64,000 nucleotides of DNA from Symbiodinium microadriaticum. Lineage: Eukaryota > Sar > Dinophyceae > Suessiales > Symbiodiniaceae. A program made the translations under genes and the position numbers. Position 1 is the stretch's first letter. Each line of letters begins with the position of its first letter. Where the stretch lies: NCBI GenBank assembly GCA_001939145.1, contig LSRX01000595.1, positions 386,141 through 450,140 of the forward strand. The letters are read 5' to 3'. The notes beneath the pieces were generated by a model. That model had not been told where the DNA came from. It saw nothing but the letters and a program-made list of their open reading frames with translations, and ran no database searches. This document shows positions 48,501 through 57,857 of this stretch, piece by piece.

Positions 48501-48710
48501 CTCCTGTAACAAAAAAGAAACAGCGAGCAGCTTATACAGTAGCAGCTGATCTCTCTCTCTCTCTCTCTCTGACTCTCCACACAGTCAGAGACTCGGTCCA
48601 GGAGGTCTTTCTTGAGACCCAGGAGCTCCGAGTCCTCTGCCGCACACCGCCACAGCTCCCTCAAAGTCCCTCCCCGGAACTCCCCCGCCCGCTACCCGCG
48701 CCTGGAGCTT
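45540..48710 (-). CDS. Unrecognised exons, one or more genes
   Basis: Open minus pieces of natural composition are as follows. About 48705-48580 reads LRELWRCAAEDSELLGLKKD then LLDRVSDCVE. About 48345-48230 reads HLAATSPKKDGDVAGIRLA. About 47725-47640 reads EEATDFGRRRPQPSVGEFK. About 47540-47290 reads MSVVEILSAIRSRCRVLGE then VTPCRVRKARVRVLNFAG and WTVTAEALAALHAETK. About 47255-47140 reads FADLAWQGEAPQGKCRIYP. About 45810-45545 reads FLPELRKAIAQFQEPVLLK then WASPDQLAVWQQKSKDAG. A (CT)n run at 48549-48571 and a repeated GACATGACGT block at 47556-47581 lie between exons. The pieces share strand and order but joins were not proved, and no domain is recognised. They could include N-terminal exons of the glucan synthase gene. 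Confidence 0.4.
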
Positions 48711-48719
48711 GCCGTGGGT

Positions 48720-49450
48720 CTGCAGGCTCCGAATGTGATAGACATGTGAGGCGCCACCTGTGAAGCAGCACATGCTCAGCGCCGACTTCATTCAACGGAA
48801 CGGCGGCATTTATTCGGTATGTCTATGTCCATGTGAGTCGTGTCGTAGGGATCCCGTCTCGCCTGTCGCAACAAAACCAGATCTTGCGACCGATCTCCTG
48901 CTTTGCTGTTGCCTGGGATCCTTACAGTACCCATTTCCCCTGCAAGCGATGTCACGGCGTGTCGGCCGGCTGGCCGAGACGACGATCTCATTCGCAGTCT
49001 CAAGATCTGACATTGAGCTACACTAGCATATGTTCGAGTGGGATCGTAACAGTTAACGCTGCAGCCAGGATGTCAACCCACTAAATGCACCTCCCCCCTC
49101 TGCAATGGCGAATCAAGTCTTTTCGAGTTTCGGGCTCATGAACGAGACTGGTGCGTGATACAACTTGCAGCCGCAGCCATACACCAGCCATGCTGAGACC
49201 GTTCTTCGTGAAGCGGAGGAAGGGCCATGCAAAGAGAATAACAGACAGCAAAACGGTTCGGTTCCAGGGTGGGCCACAACGTCATGCGATCTGAGAAATG
49301 CGTTCTCGAGGACCTCTTATCGATGCAAGAAGCAAGAAGCTTAAAACCTGTTGAACACAATGACTTGACCCAATTCGCCACACACCGGCGTGTACAGACC
49401 CCAGCATGGAAAGAATGCAATGGTAAGGCAAGCACGTGCCCGACACGCTG
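48720..49450. other. Stretch without a supported gene
   Basis: Only short frames of shadow-like composition on both strands, and no repeat or RNA-gene signature noticed. Confidence 0.35.
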
Positions 49451-49464
49451 GTCCAGTCACGCGC

Positions 49465-49810
49465 TCATCATCCATCGCCTGCATGCTCATACTTTGCACA
49501 AAGCCACTGAAGAGCCAACCCTTCTCCCTCCACCTCCCACAACCTGAAATCAACAAGCCACCGGTCGTCCTCGATGTTTGCCCGGCAGATGGTCAAGCCA
49601 CCTGCTATTCTCGGACAAAGCGGCGCCGACGAACAGAAGTGATGCCAGACACAGATGACTGTAGAAAACATGTCCCAGCTGCGCCGCTGGAAGATTGCCT
49701 CGTGACGACAGGAAAAGTCGTATTGACCGATGCGAAATGGAAGTCCCATCTGGTACGGCTTGGTCGTGCTGCGGACAAGCATGCGACCACTCGGTTGCGA
49801 CCTCAATGCT
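49465..49810 (-). CDS. Unrecognised exon
   Basis: The minus frame reads GGLTICRANIEDDRWLVDF then LWEVEGEGLALQWLCAKYE (about 49605-49475). A piece further upstream (about 49780-49700) reads RTRWDFHFASVNTTFPVV. Composition is good, with acidic and aromatic residues. No family is recognised. It follows the 3' end of the SulP gene by about 0.7 kb on the same strand. Confidence 0.35.
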
Positions 49811-50526
49811 GCCCAGCTGCGGTAATGTCTGACATGATCATCGGCACATCCTCTGCAACAACAATATTTGTAACTCTTAGCCCTTTAGCTTTGCCGGTCT
49901 TCGAGTCGAAGCTGTAGCAGCTGTGCCATGCTGCAACAAGCCTCTTTCATGTTGATGAAAATCACTGTGCACGAGTGGTGGACATCATTGCTAAAGCCTG
50001 CAGCAAGTGGTGTGCCGCATCCAGTCCACTTGCAGCGATGCCCGCAGTGCACGCAGCCTATTTCATTTCCCATGTGGACTGGGTTCTCCTCGATGTCCAA
50101 GAGGTCCTTTGCATGCATAATCGACGGTCACTGCTTCCAACTTACACCGCTGCCGCTGACCTCCTGACTTTTGGAGAGAGGCAGGCCGACCTCATGGCGG
50201 GCGCGGAAAAGCGATGGAACGTGCTGCATGTCCAAACCCAAAACGGTGCCAAAGCCTCCAGGTCTGTGGCCGACCTTGGGAGAAAAAATGGCATGTCGAC
50301 TCACCTCCCGGCATGTTAACGCTTCCACCGTTCGACATCCGTCCGAGCGGCTGGAGGTCTGTCTCGCCACCCGTCGCCCCTGCGCCGCTGACCTCCGAGC
50401 CTGGCTCAGGACAAGCGACAACGCCGAGAACAAAGTCCGAATCGAGATCACAAGTCCCTTCCTGCAACATAACCGCCCGTGTTGCAACACTCAGCATGCA
50501 ATTCGGCTCTTGGACTCCTCAGCACT

Positions 50527-53500
50527 CTGGCAGCTCGAACAGAAGCCGCTTGCGGTCTGCCACGGAGAGTTCCAAGGACACGTCGGCGCGACCGCAGTCT
50601 GTGATCGTTCCGCCAGGACCAAGGACCGCCAGGTTGCTGCTCGGCACGACCTCGGCTCGGGAAGACATGCGGATCATGCCATCAGCGCAGGCAGAGGATC
50701 ACCGTTGCTCAAGCCTCGGACGGAATTCATGCCACGGACTGTCGCGAGCAACTTCCTCTTTGCCTCTCTCATTGAATCCCCGAGGCACGGCAAGCAGACG
50801 GAAATCCTGGGACCTTCTGATGGCGGAGACAGCCCACGACGGCGTCATGCACAGTGGGGAAGAACCATTTTTCGCCGACCTTGAAGGCACAAGGTCTGGT
50901 CTAGTGCTCCCAAGGCCCCTGCGGCTCCTCAGACTGTCGGTGGCCGGCCGAGTTTGTCAATCCACTTTTCCGGAAGGTCCTGGCCCAGAGTGCGCTGGCT
51001 CTCAGCTCTCTGCCAGAGGCACACGGCAGGCTCCTGTCCAAGCGGTTGCCCACCATGGCAAAGGCAATTTGAATGCCTCGACCGCGGAAGTCGTTCACCA
51101 CGTCCTTCCAAGCCATGCTTCAGCCAACACCGCGGCTGGCGAGGCGGTGTGAATGCAGCCATCAGGGTCCTCCAACACGTTCAGCGCCGTAGAGTCCACG
51201 CTGACAACCTCGGCATCTTCAAAACCTCGACACCTGCAGCCGTTCTCTCACTGAGTGAGCGGCGGCAGTCATTTCTAGAACGATGTACTCCGTTCGGTTG
51301 ATGTGTTCCAGGGCGGAGATACGCTCCTGCAACCAGTCCTCGCAAGCAGCTTACAAGTGAATGTCTCACAAAAACTCGCAGGGTCCTGGCCTTGATGAAG
51401 TAGGCATTCGCGAAATATCTTAGCTGCGTGGTGCGTGGCAAGGGTAGAAGTTTGCAACACTCACGTGGCTACACGGCCACGATGGGCCAGAGCGTCTGTC
51501 CCAGGCCCTGGCATGCTGCTCCCAATGCGGGCGATAAAGACGTTCGGCACGAAGGATCCATGCGGGTCCTCCCGCTGATAATCTCTGATGATGGGGCAAC
51601 TTGGTTTCGACAGCACCGCTCTTCGGGAACAGCCCACGCAACACATGATCGGAACGAGCGATGCCGCGAATATTTGGGAGGGGGGGGGTATCTGCTGTGG
51701 AAACTGGACTGACACGGAACGATTTCCAGAGAACGCCGCTCAATGTCGACCAAAACATACCGACACCTGCTTCACGTTCCGGTAGATGGTGGTCCCAGGA
51801 AGGCGCCAGAGAATCGCGATCTGTGGCCTTCGGGTACAGGCTGAGCGAGCTTGGAGAACGGAGTCCTTTGAGGGGCAAGAGCCCGTAATACCCATATGCC
51901 ACAGCCGCAACAGTCAAGAGAGTTCTTGTCAGCTTAGCTGGCCTCACCGATTCGTAGATGACAATGGACAGTGAAAGGCCGACTGCCAAGGCAATGCCTG
52001 TCCAAGTTTTAAACAAGGCATCAAGCGCAGAACCATCAATGCCTGCAGTCCCAATGTCACATGCCGGTACTCAGGCCACGGCCCTCAAGCACGCCGAGGA
52101 ACAGAGTTCCAAGAAAGGCTGCAACCTCACTGCCGCCCAGGGCAAAGTCAGAGAACAGCCCCCCCCCCCCCCCGTGTATGATTGGGCCGATACCCAGAGG
52201 AAGCAATCCTGCTTCTTGACACGCCACAGTTTCTGGGCCTCACACCAGACAAAATCCGCAAGGCGCAGCTGTGAATTTGGGCACTCTTGCGCACACGATT
52301 TCGGCCTCCTTGTATGCCACTAGCGGGGCCACCTTGCAGCCGACAAGTCGTCTTAATGACACATGCTTCTAAACATCGCAGAGAAGCTGACAAAATCAGC
52401 GAAGGCAGCAGCAGCGCTCCAGCTTTTTCATCTGGAATGCAAGATGCCGTTGCTCTTGAGGCCATTGGCGACGGGCTCAGGCAAACTCCCATGCAGCTGG
52501 AAGATCAGGACCTGTGACCTTTCCAGGCATCTCCTAGTCAAGGCCGTCAAAGGGCGATCACATCGGAAAGCTTCCGGTCATGCCAGCGGCACCGGCGGCA
52601 AAAGCAGCCCCCGCAACTCCGCCAAAGACCGCGGCTTTGGGTCCGCCCAGGGAGGACAAGAACGGCGCCGAGGCAGAGCCCGTAGAGCCCGAGGCCTGCG
52701 GCTCCGCGCAGACATTGGCGGCTCCTGGCTTGATCTCGACCATCACGGGTCCGACATCGACGCCCAACTTTTGCAGCCTTTGATGCGTATTGTCACAAAG
52801 AGGGAAGCGAAGCGACTGCCAGCAGCGACAAACGGTCAAGCGGGTGGGCTTGGTCCCGGTTGGGTAGACAAGCTTCTCGTGTACCACTTGGTAGCCCAAC
52901 GTATTTAGGGGTTCACCGGCTTTGCGTAAGACACTGGTCGCCACTTGCTTCGCCGGCTGCGAGGGTGTGGATCCCATGGCTGATCCCTTGACCGCCGGTG
53001 TCAGCCCAGCGGTCTCACTATCTCAAGTTTGCATGTAATCTTCGAGCAGAAATCCCCCACAGATTCCAACTCAAAGTGCGCGAAAGCGCGGCAGCACAGC
53101 AGAACTGGGCATGGTCGGATCCCGACGGAGCTAATGACGATTGCAGCCAGCACCTCGTCACTGTGTGAACAACTGCAATACAGTCAATACGGTGTCTAAG
53201 CGTTAACTGCTCTTGTAGCACTACTCTCTTCACTGAAACACCACGGGCGATTAAAGCCAAAGTCTATCTCAAATCTACTCGTACGCAACAGGGAAGCTGA
53301 GCTGAAGGCAAAATCAGGCAAGTACTTGAATAGTGGTGTGAGGAAAAGGAGCGTGCACCTGAAGTGTTAAATGTTATCGCAACAACGAACACAGCTAATG
53401 CAACTCATGAAATGCTTTGTGCGGCGCAGCATGACGAGGGCCGTGATCAGGCCAGCGAATTGGGACACGGCACCGGTCGCGTTGTTCACAGCCTAAAATT

Positions 53501-56306
53501 CCGTGAAAAAGCAGGAGAAGCTGAGAGCATATCTCGAGTCTCTAAATTTTACGCAGCTCACCAGAGGCCGACGCAGAGCGGGAGAAACTGCCTGTGACAG
53601 GATAGGAGGAAAACCTGAAGCGAGAGAAGCCGGTGACGCTCGGAACAGGAACAGGAGAGTTTGAGATCTGAGCACCATGCATGGCACCCACCAAATTCGA
53701 CAATCCCAGGGCCAAGAGCTCCTCTGCCGTGCCCAGAGAGCGAGGCGGATGCGGAGCGCTTAGCAGCTCTTTTTGGGAATCCCCGACTCGCCCGACTCGC
53801 ATCGTGCGGATCCGGACCTGGCCGGCTTCCAGCTCGTAGCCGTGCTTGGCAGCCAGGTTCTTGCCAATGGCCTTACGAGGGTTTAGAAATAGGGTTTCGG
53901 GTTTATAGGGCTTAGGGTTTATAGCGTCTAGGCTCCATGACGAGAACTTATGAGAATATTCTGAGCTCCGAAGAAAGGAGGAGGGAGGCCCAGGGGCCCC
54001 TGAACCCCGTAAACCTTCTGAGCTCTGGACGATTGACTCCATGTAACCGATGAGGCAACATGAAAGCGCAGTGGGGAGTACCTAGCCGGAAAACCCCTCT
54101 GCACAAAATAGCACTGCTCTTGCAGCAGCTGGCAGAAGACTTTGCTTTGGGCAGCCTGGCCTTGAAAAAGTTTGACGGATCCCAGGCATCGAGGCTCAGG
54201 GGGAAGATGCCGGAAGGGATTGGACCCTCTTGGCCAACATAGCCTACCTTCGTTTCAAGCGAAAGCTTCCTCGCAGAAGGTCTCGATTGCAGGTGAATTT
54301 CTTCATGGCCTCGAACTGCTCACGCAAGGGTTCGCAAAGCCACAGCCTGAACGCCGCTCCCAACTCACTCTTTGCTGTCTTCGGGCGAGTGTTGTGCCAC
54401 GTCCAAGAAGCGGACAGAAGAGTTCCAGCCTGCGCGCGGCTTTTAACCGGAAAAACACGGTTGAGAATCAGATGGTTCTAGGCTGGTCGAAAGTAGGCCG
54501 CCCCACGGCACAGCAGAACAAGGGAGCCAGCGGCCCGACCAAGGCAAACCTCGAGGCGCAACATGCAATCTGACTCCGGCTAGAGACCCAGGACGCGGGA
54601 AGAAGCCTCGGTTTGCGTTTGGAGATCTCCTTGGCGAGGAGGAGGAACGCCAGGGAGAGTACTCCTACACAGGTTCTGCGACTGCGCTCACTAGTCGGAC
54701 AGCCACCCAAGCTCATGTCGCGCTCCTAGAAGAAGCGTCATCCACTTGGTGTGTCCGACCTTGCGAACCTGTGAACGGAGAACATTGTAGATGGGTTGCT
54801 AGACTGGCAGTGCCAGGAGAATACTCGTCCCCGAACCTCAACAACTGGATTGTGTGGGATGTCCTGAACTTTTTGAGTGTCAGCGCTATCACGATCATGG
54901 CCATCATCACCATATATCACCATCATCATGACATTCTCACTACTATGGTCACTACCAGTACTATTGCCACGGGTTCATCCCTGAATACCCGCCGAATCTT
55001 CAGGTATGTCAAGGTCACTCTGAAAGGTATCCGCGGGTAGGGGATGGCCGGCGCGCCGCGCTTGAGGTTCCTACTGAAAGTGCTGTCGTTTCTGCATCCG
55101 AGCATTCACAAGCAACAACTATCGCGCAGATGGCGCACATGTCGGCTGAAAGTTTGTCATTTCCGCAGTCCGAGGAGTCAACAACGACGACTGACGCACT
55201 TGCGGCATGAGTGTGGAGCTTTTCCTGCTTGTATTGCCCCGATGCGTCTACAACCACGACGACCTAACTGCCATGCGGCATCCAGCACCATGCATCATCC
55301 AGAAAGCACCCTTCGCCAAGGTTTCTGTTAGGCCAAAGAGCAAGGTCGATCAGAGTCACGTAGACGTACTGAGACCTCGGTCACGCCCCGTCGCACGGAC
55401 CCACACCCATAGAAAGCTGCGAAGAGCTCCGAGGCAGTGCGCTGCATGCTGAGAGCTGCGCTTGTCCAAATGGATGCCTAGCATGTACTTTACCTGGCTC
55501 AGGCCGATAATGATGGCTGCGCCGCTGGTAAAGCCTCAAGTCGCATTTCAAAGAGTAGCTTGAGCTTGCAGATTGTGGCATTCGGAGTTCGGGGAGCCGC
55601 CACTGGTCACAGGATGGCCCAAGAAGGTGACCAGGAAGCCCATCCTGTCGAGATCTGGCGAGGCACCACGGTCTTCACTTCCTTGGCCCTTGGCGGAGTT
55701 TTGGCCTGAAGATCATCGCCACAATCCTCAGCTTCATCGATCGTTTTTCGGGCACGCAGAGAGCCATCAATTCAGGTCCAAGGCTCTGCATCAGCCCCAT
55801 CACGGCAGAGGTAAAAACAGCCAACTTCACGTACCTCCAGGACGCTGGACGGACTCTTCCAGAGTCAGATGAAGACCCTGCAGGCACTCGTTCTTGCAGA
55901 ACTCGTCCTCCGCAGAGAGTTGGCTCTTGCTGCCTCCAGGCAAATCGGTTAATGGCGTCAGCAGCTGCAGCAGCTGCACCAGTATTTGGGCTGTGACCGT
56001 GACCGGCATGAGGTTCCCATCCAGGACCTCGCTCAGAGTTTTGAGTGGGCTCCGTGGAAGGCCCAAGCTTGGGCATCTTGGGCACACACAGGGGCCACTC
56101 TGGATCTGCGCCGTCAAACCCGCGTTGATGAGCAATGAAACCATGGCCACCGGCCCGACCTCTTCTGTGCTATCAAGGGGTTGTGTGTGTGTGTGGACCT
56201 CTGTTGCTAAGAGGACACAGCAATTTCAACATTGCAGGGGGGCAGCGAGCATTTCTGGATTGCGCTGCCTAACAAAGACCGTCCAGATTTGCTGTGATAT
56301 GAGGAA
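50527..56306 (-). CDS. SulP/SLC26 anion transporter with C-terminal STAS domain
   Basis: Membrane carrier for sulfate, bicarbonate or similar anions. Motifs appear in family order, right to left: LLGSAIQ (about 56275, inside the direct repeat); VGPVAMVSLLINAGL (about 56155-56110); YVKLAVFTSAVMGL (about 55825-55780); MGFLVTFLGHPVTSG (about 55640-55596); GFTSGAAIIIGLSQVKYMLG (about 55546-55480); GVLSLAFLLLAKEIS (about 54660); KHGYELEAG (about 53855); EELLALGLSNLVG (about 53725-53690); YPVTGSFSRSA (about 53610-53565); AVNNATGAVSQFAGL (about 53490-53440); VLAAIVISSVG (about 53160-53120); KLWRVKKQDCFLWV (about 52225-52180); IALAVGLSLSIVIYE (about 51995-51950). The STAS domain follows: LRYFANAYFIKARTLR (about 51420), VVSVDSTALNVLED (about 51220-51175), AWKDVVNDFRGRGIQIAFA (about 51115-51055). 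A later exon (about 50710-50527, SVADRKRLLFELPEC) may end the protein. Exon borders are approximate. The 53.1-52.3 kb intron contains a CDGSH gene. Exons upstream of LLGSAIQ are not visible because the retroelement follows. Confidence 0.9.
52159..52173 (+). repeat. C15 homopolymer
   Basis: Fifteen consecutive C in the SulP gene, just 3' on the minus strand of the KLWRVKKQDCFLWV exon. Homopolymers of this length are prone to sequencing and replication slippage. Confidence 0.9.
52558..52977 (-). CDS. CDGSH iron-sulfur (mitoNEET-like) protein, intronless
   Basis: CDGSH proteins bind a redox-active 2Fe-2S cluster through three Cys and one His and usually act at mitochondrial or ER membranes. The ORF has an ATG at 52977 in a good context (AGCCATGG) and 139 codons. 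The motif CRCWQSLRFPLCDNTH fits C-x-C-x2-S-x3-P-x-C-D-x2-H exactly; the G of the name motif CDGSH is N here (CDNTH). GVDVGPVMVEI follows, as in the family. A C-terminal hydrophobic segment rich in Gly/Ala (AVFGGVAGAAFAAGAAGM) could be a tail anchor, whereas mitoNEET is N-terminally anchored. It is intronless in an intron-dense region and lies on the same strand inside a SulP intron, which suggests a retrocopy. It could instead be an exon of an independent gene with unseen introns. Domain call is strong; location and function are inferred. Confidence 0.88.
   Translation of the reverse strand: MGSTPSQPAKQVATSVLRKAGEPLNTLGYQVVHEKLVYPTGTKPTRLTVCRCWQSLRFPLCDNTHQRLQKLGVDVGPVMVEIKPGAANVCAEPQASGSTGSASAPFLSSLGGPKAAVFGGVAGAAFAAGAAGMTGSFPM
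53880..53928 (+). repeat. Degenerate telomere-like (TTTAGGG) tract
   Basis: Contains GGGTTTAGAAATAGGG, GGGTTTATAGGG and CTTAGGGTTTATAG, decayed copies of the TTTAGGG repeat used at dinoflagellate and plant telomeres. It lies within the SulP gene next to the KHGYELEAG exon. Isolated related words occur at 39067-39076 (AAACCCTAAA) and near 41918-41935. Confidence 0.55.
56181..56306 (+). repeat. Direct repeat, left copy, containing a SulP exon
   Basis: Matches 63873-64000 with one substitution (T/G at the base after CAGCAATT) and one GT unit fewer in the leading (GT)n run. On the minus strand it contains an AG acceptor (CATATCACAG) followed by the likely SulP exon LLGSAIQ. The match cannot be followed beyond 56306 because the right copy reaches the window edge. 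Confidence 0.97.
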
Positions 56307-56309
56307 GGG

Positions 56310-56858
56310 ACGCCTTCTTCACGTACCTGCAGTTTTTCATGTCTGAAGAGTTTCGTTGCCATGTACAGCAGAGACAGAATGCAGATGATTGAAAACAGCC
56401 TTGAGTCCCGATTGGCCCTGGAACCCCTGAAAGCTTCATGCTTTCGAGATACATCAAGCTGTGCTTGATAAACAACAGATGAGTGGCTGCGCGATGGATG
56501 CCTAAGTGTGTACCAGGTAGTTGCAAGCTGGACTTGTATTTGTTTACCGTGCTACCTGCGGCGGGGTCTGCCCGTGCATATGCCTGTCAGGTCTGAAACG
56601 ATAAAGGCAGGGATTTTCTGATTGACACCCGAAGTGGTGTCACCAGCTCCGAATAACATGTCAGCTCTGATGGTGCCGGCATCCGATTTCATCAGTCGCG
56701 ATGTTATCTTTGCTGCTGACTTCATGTCAGTTTTTGATGCCAGGTTTCATTGCAGGTCTCGACTTTAAACAGATCCGATGGAACCACCGGCTTTGCTATC
56801 CGCACGCAGACCACGTTTTCAGCTCTGAAACTTTGTCCCAACCGCTCGCTTCTGCATC
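56310..56858 (+). other. Region between repeat and first retroelement ORF
   Basis: Likely holds the 5' end of the retroelement (5' UTR/promoter) and, next to the repeat, remaining host intron. No intact ORF is convincing, and the true 5' boundary of the element is not visible. Confidence 0.4.
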
Positions 56859-57857
56859 ATGGCTTGGAACCGTGATCGTGATTGGTCCACTTCAGCTTGG
56901 GCTACATCGTCTTGGGATAAGAGTGGTTCGTCGGGTTGGAACAACCGCGACTGGCAACGAGGGCAGTCGTCAGTGCCCGAATCAAATGTTTCAATTCCTT
57001 CGACATTTGTGTCTGACTGGGAGTGTTACGACACCAACCCAGTTTCGAACAAGAAGTTCTTTCGCAACATTCAGTCAACCCCATGGTCCACCAAGAGTGG
57101 CCTTGCCGGGAAAGATGTTGCTAGTCTTCGAGTCACAGACCTTACGGCCTTACGAGGAACGGTCTCGATGATTACAGCCTCCGATGTGTGTCCAACGGAG
57201 AGTTTCAAACCATCGTTTTTGTGAAGTCCATTTCCGAAGCAGTGTTCGTCAGCAATCTGCTTCGCCACATCAGGCAAGAACGAATCGATTTGGATGCCGT
57301 GGCAGCTCATATGCATAGCCCAGCACCCCCAGACAAGCATAAAGAGTCTGCAAGATTTATGCAATCACTTCTGGGAGAAATTGTTTCAACGATCAAGACG
57401 AAAGCTCCACCATCAGCTTCGTCAAGTTCGCAATCGCCTGAAGCTGAGCAGCTTGCTAAAGCAAAACGCAAGCTCGAGGAAGCAGGAATTGACCTGACTC
57501 CTGTCAAAGACAAGCAGCCAAAGAGCACACCGAGCTCACAGGCCTCTACTTTGCCAACTGCTGCAGCTAAGACTCCAGCAGAGCAGATTCTTGAGAAGGA
57601 GCTCACCAACAAGCCGGGCTCGGTACCGTCCTCCAGCTCTCAGGATGCTGTGGACAAATGGTTGAAGAAGCATCAAGGCCAGCTTCGCGGCAAAGCTGCA
57701 GCTTTTAAGAAACATGTGGCCGAAGTGCTCGGAGACCAAAGGTCAGGATCTTGCTGACACAGCCATCAAGTATGGCTTGCAGAAAAGTCATGCAAGCAAG
57801 ATGTCGTTCGCGAATTTGTCGACATTTATTGGTGCCTGCCAGTTTGAAGCTGCCTGA
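56859..57857 (+). pseudogene. Retroelement ORF1, Trp/Ser-rich start, unknown function
   Basis: Begins with an ATG at 56859, reading MAWNRDRDWSTSAW and repeated W-S-S-G-like words, a low-complexity aromatic segment seen in RNA-binding ORF1-type proteins. Frame one runs to about 57190. A shift leads to frame two (57188 to about 57735), reading FVKSISEAVFVSNLLRHI, then a Ser/Ala/Lys linker and EQILEKELTNKPGS. A second shift leads to frame three, KGQDLADTAIKYGLQKSH, ending in an in-frame TGA at 57855. Sequence after that TGA stays open in the same frame into the GIY-YIG region, so ORF1 and pol may originally have been one protein. Function unknown; RNA or ribonucleoprotein binding is inference. 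Confidence 0.6.

Noticed and set aside
50214..51152. 312-codon plus-strand ORF, one of the longest in the window
   Set aside because: It is antisense to clear SulP STAS exons and the 3' exon on the minus strand, and its composition (Ser/Arg/Pro/Cys-rich) is that of a shadow frame.
56701..57171. 156-codon plus ORF overlapping retroelement ORF1
   Set aside because: Out of frame with the W/S-rich ORF1 and of worse composition; treated as its shadow.
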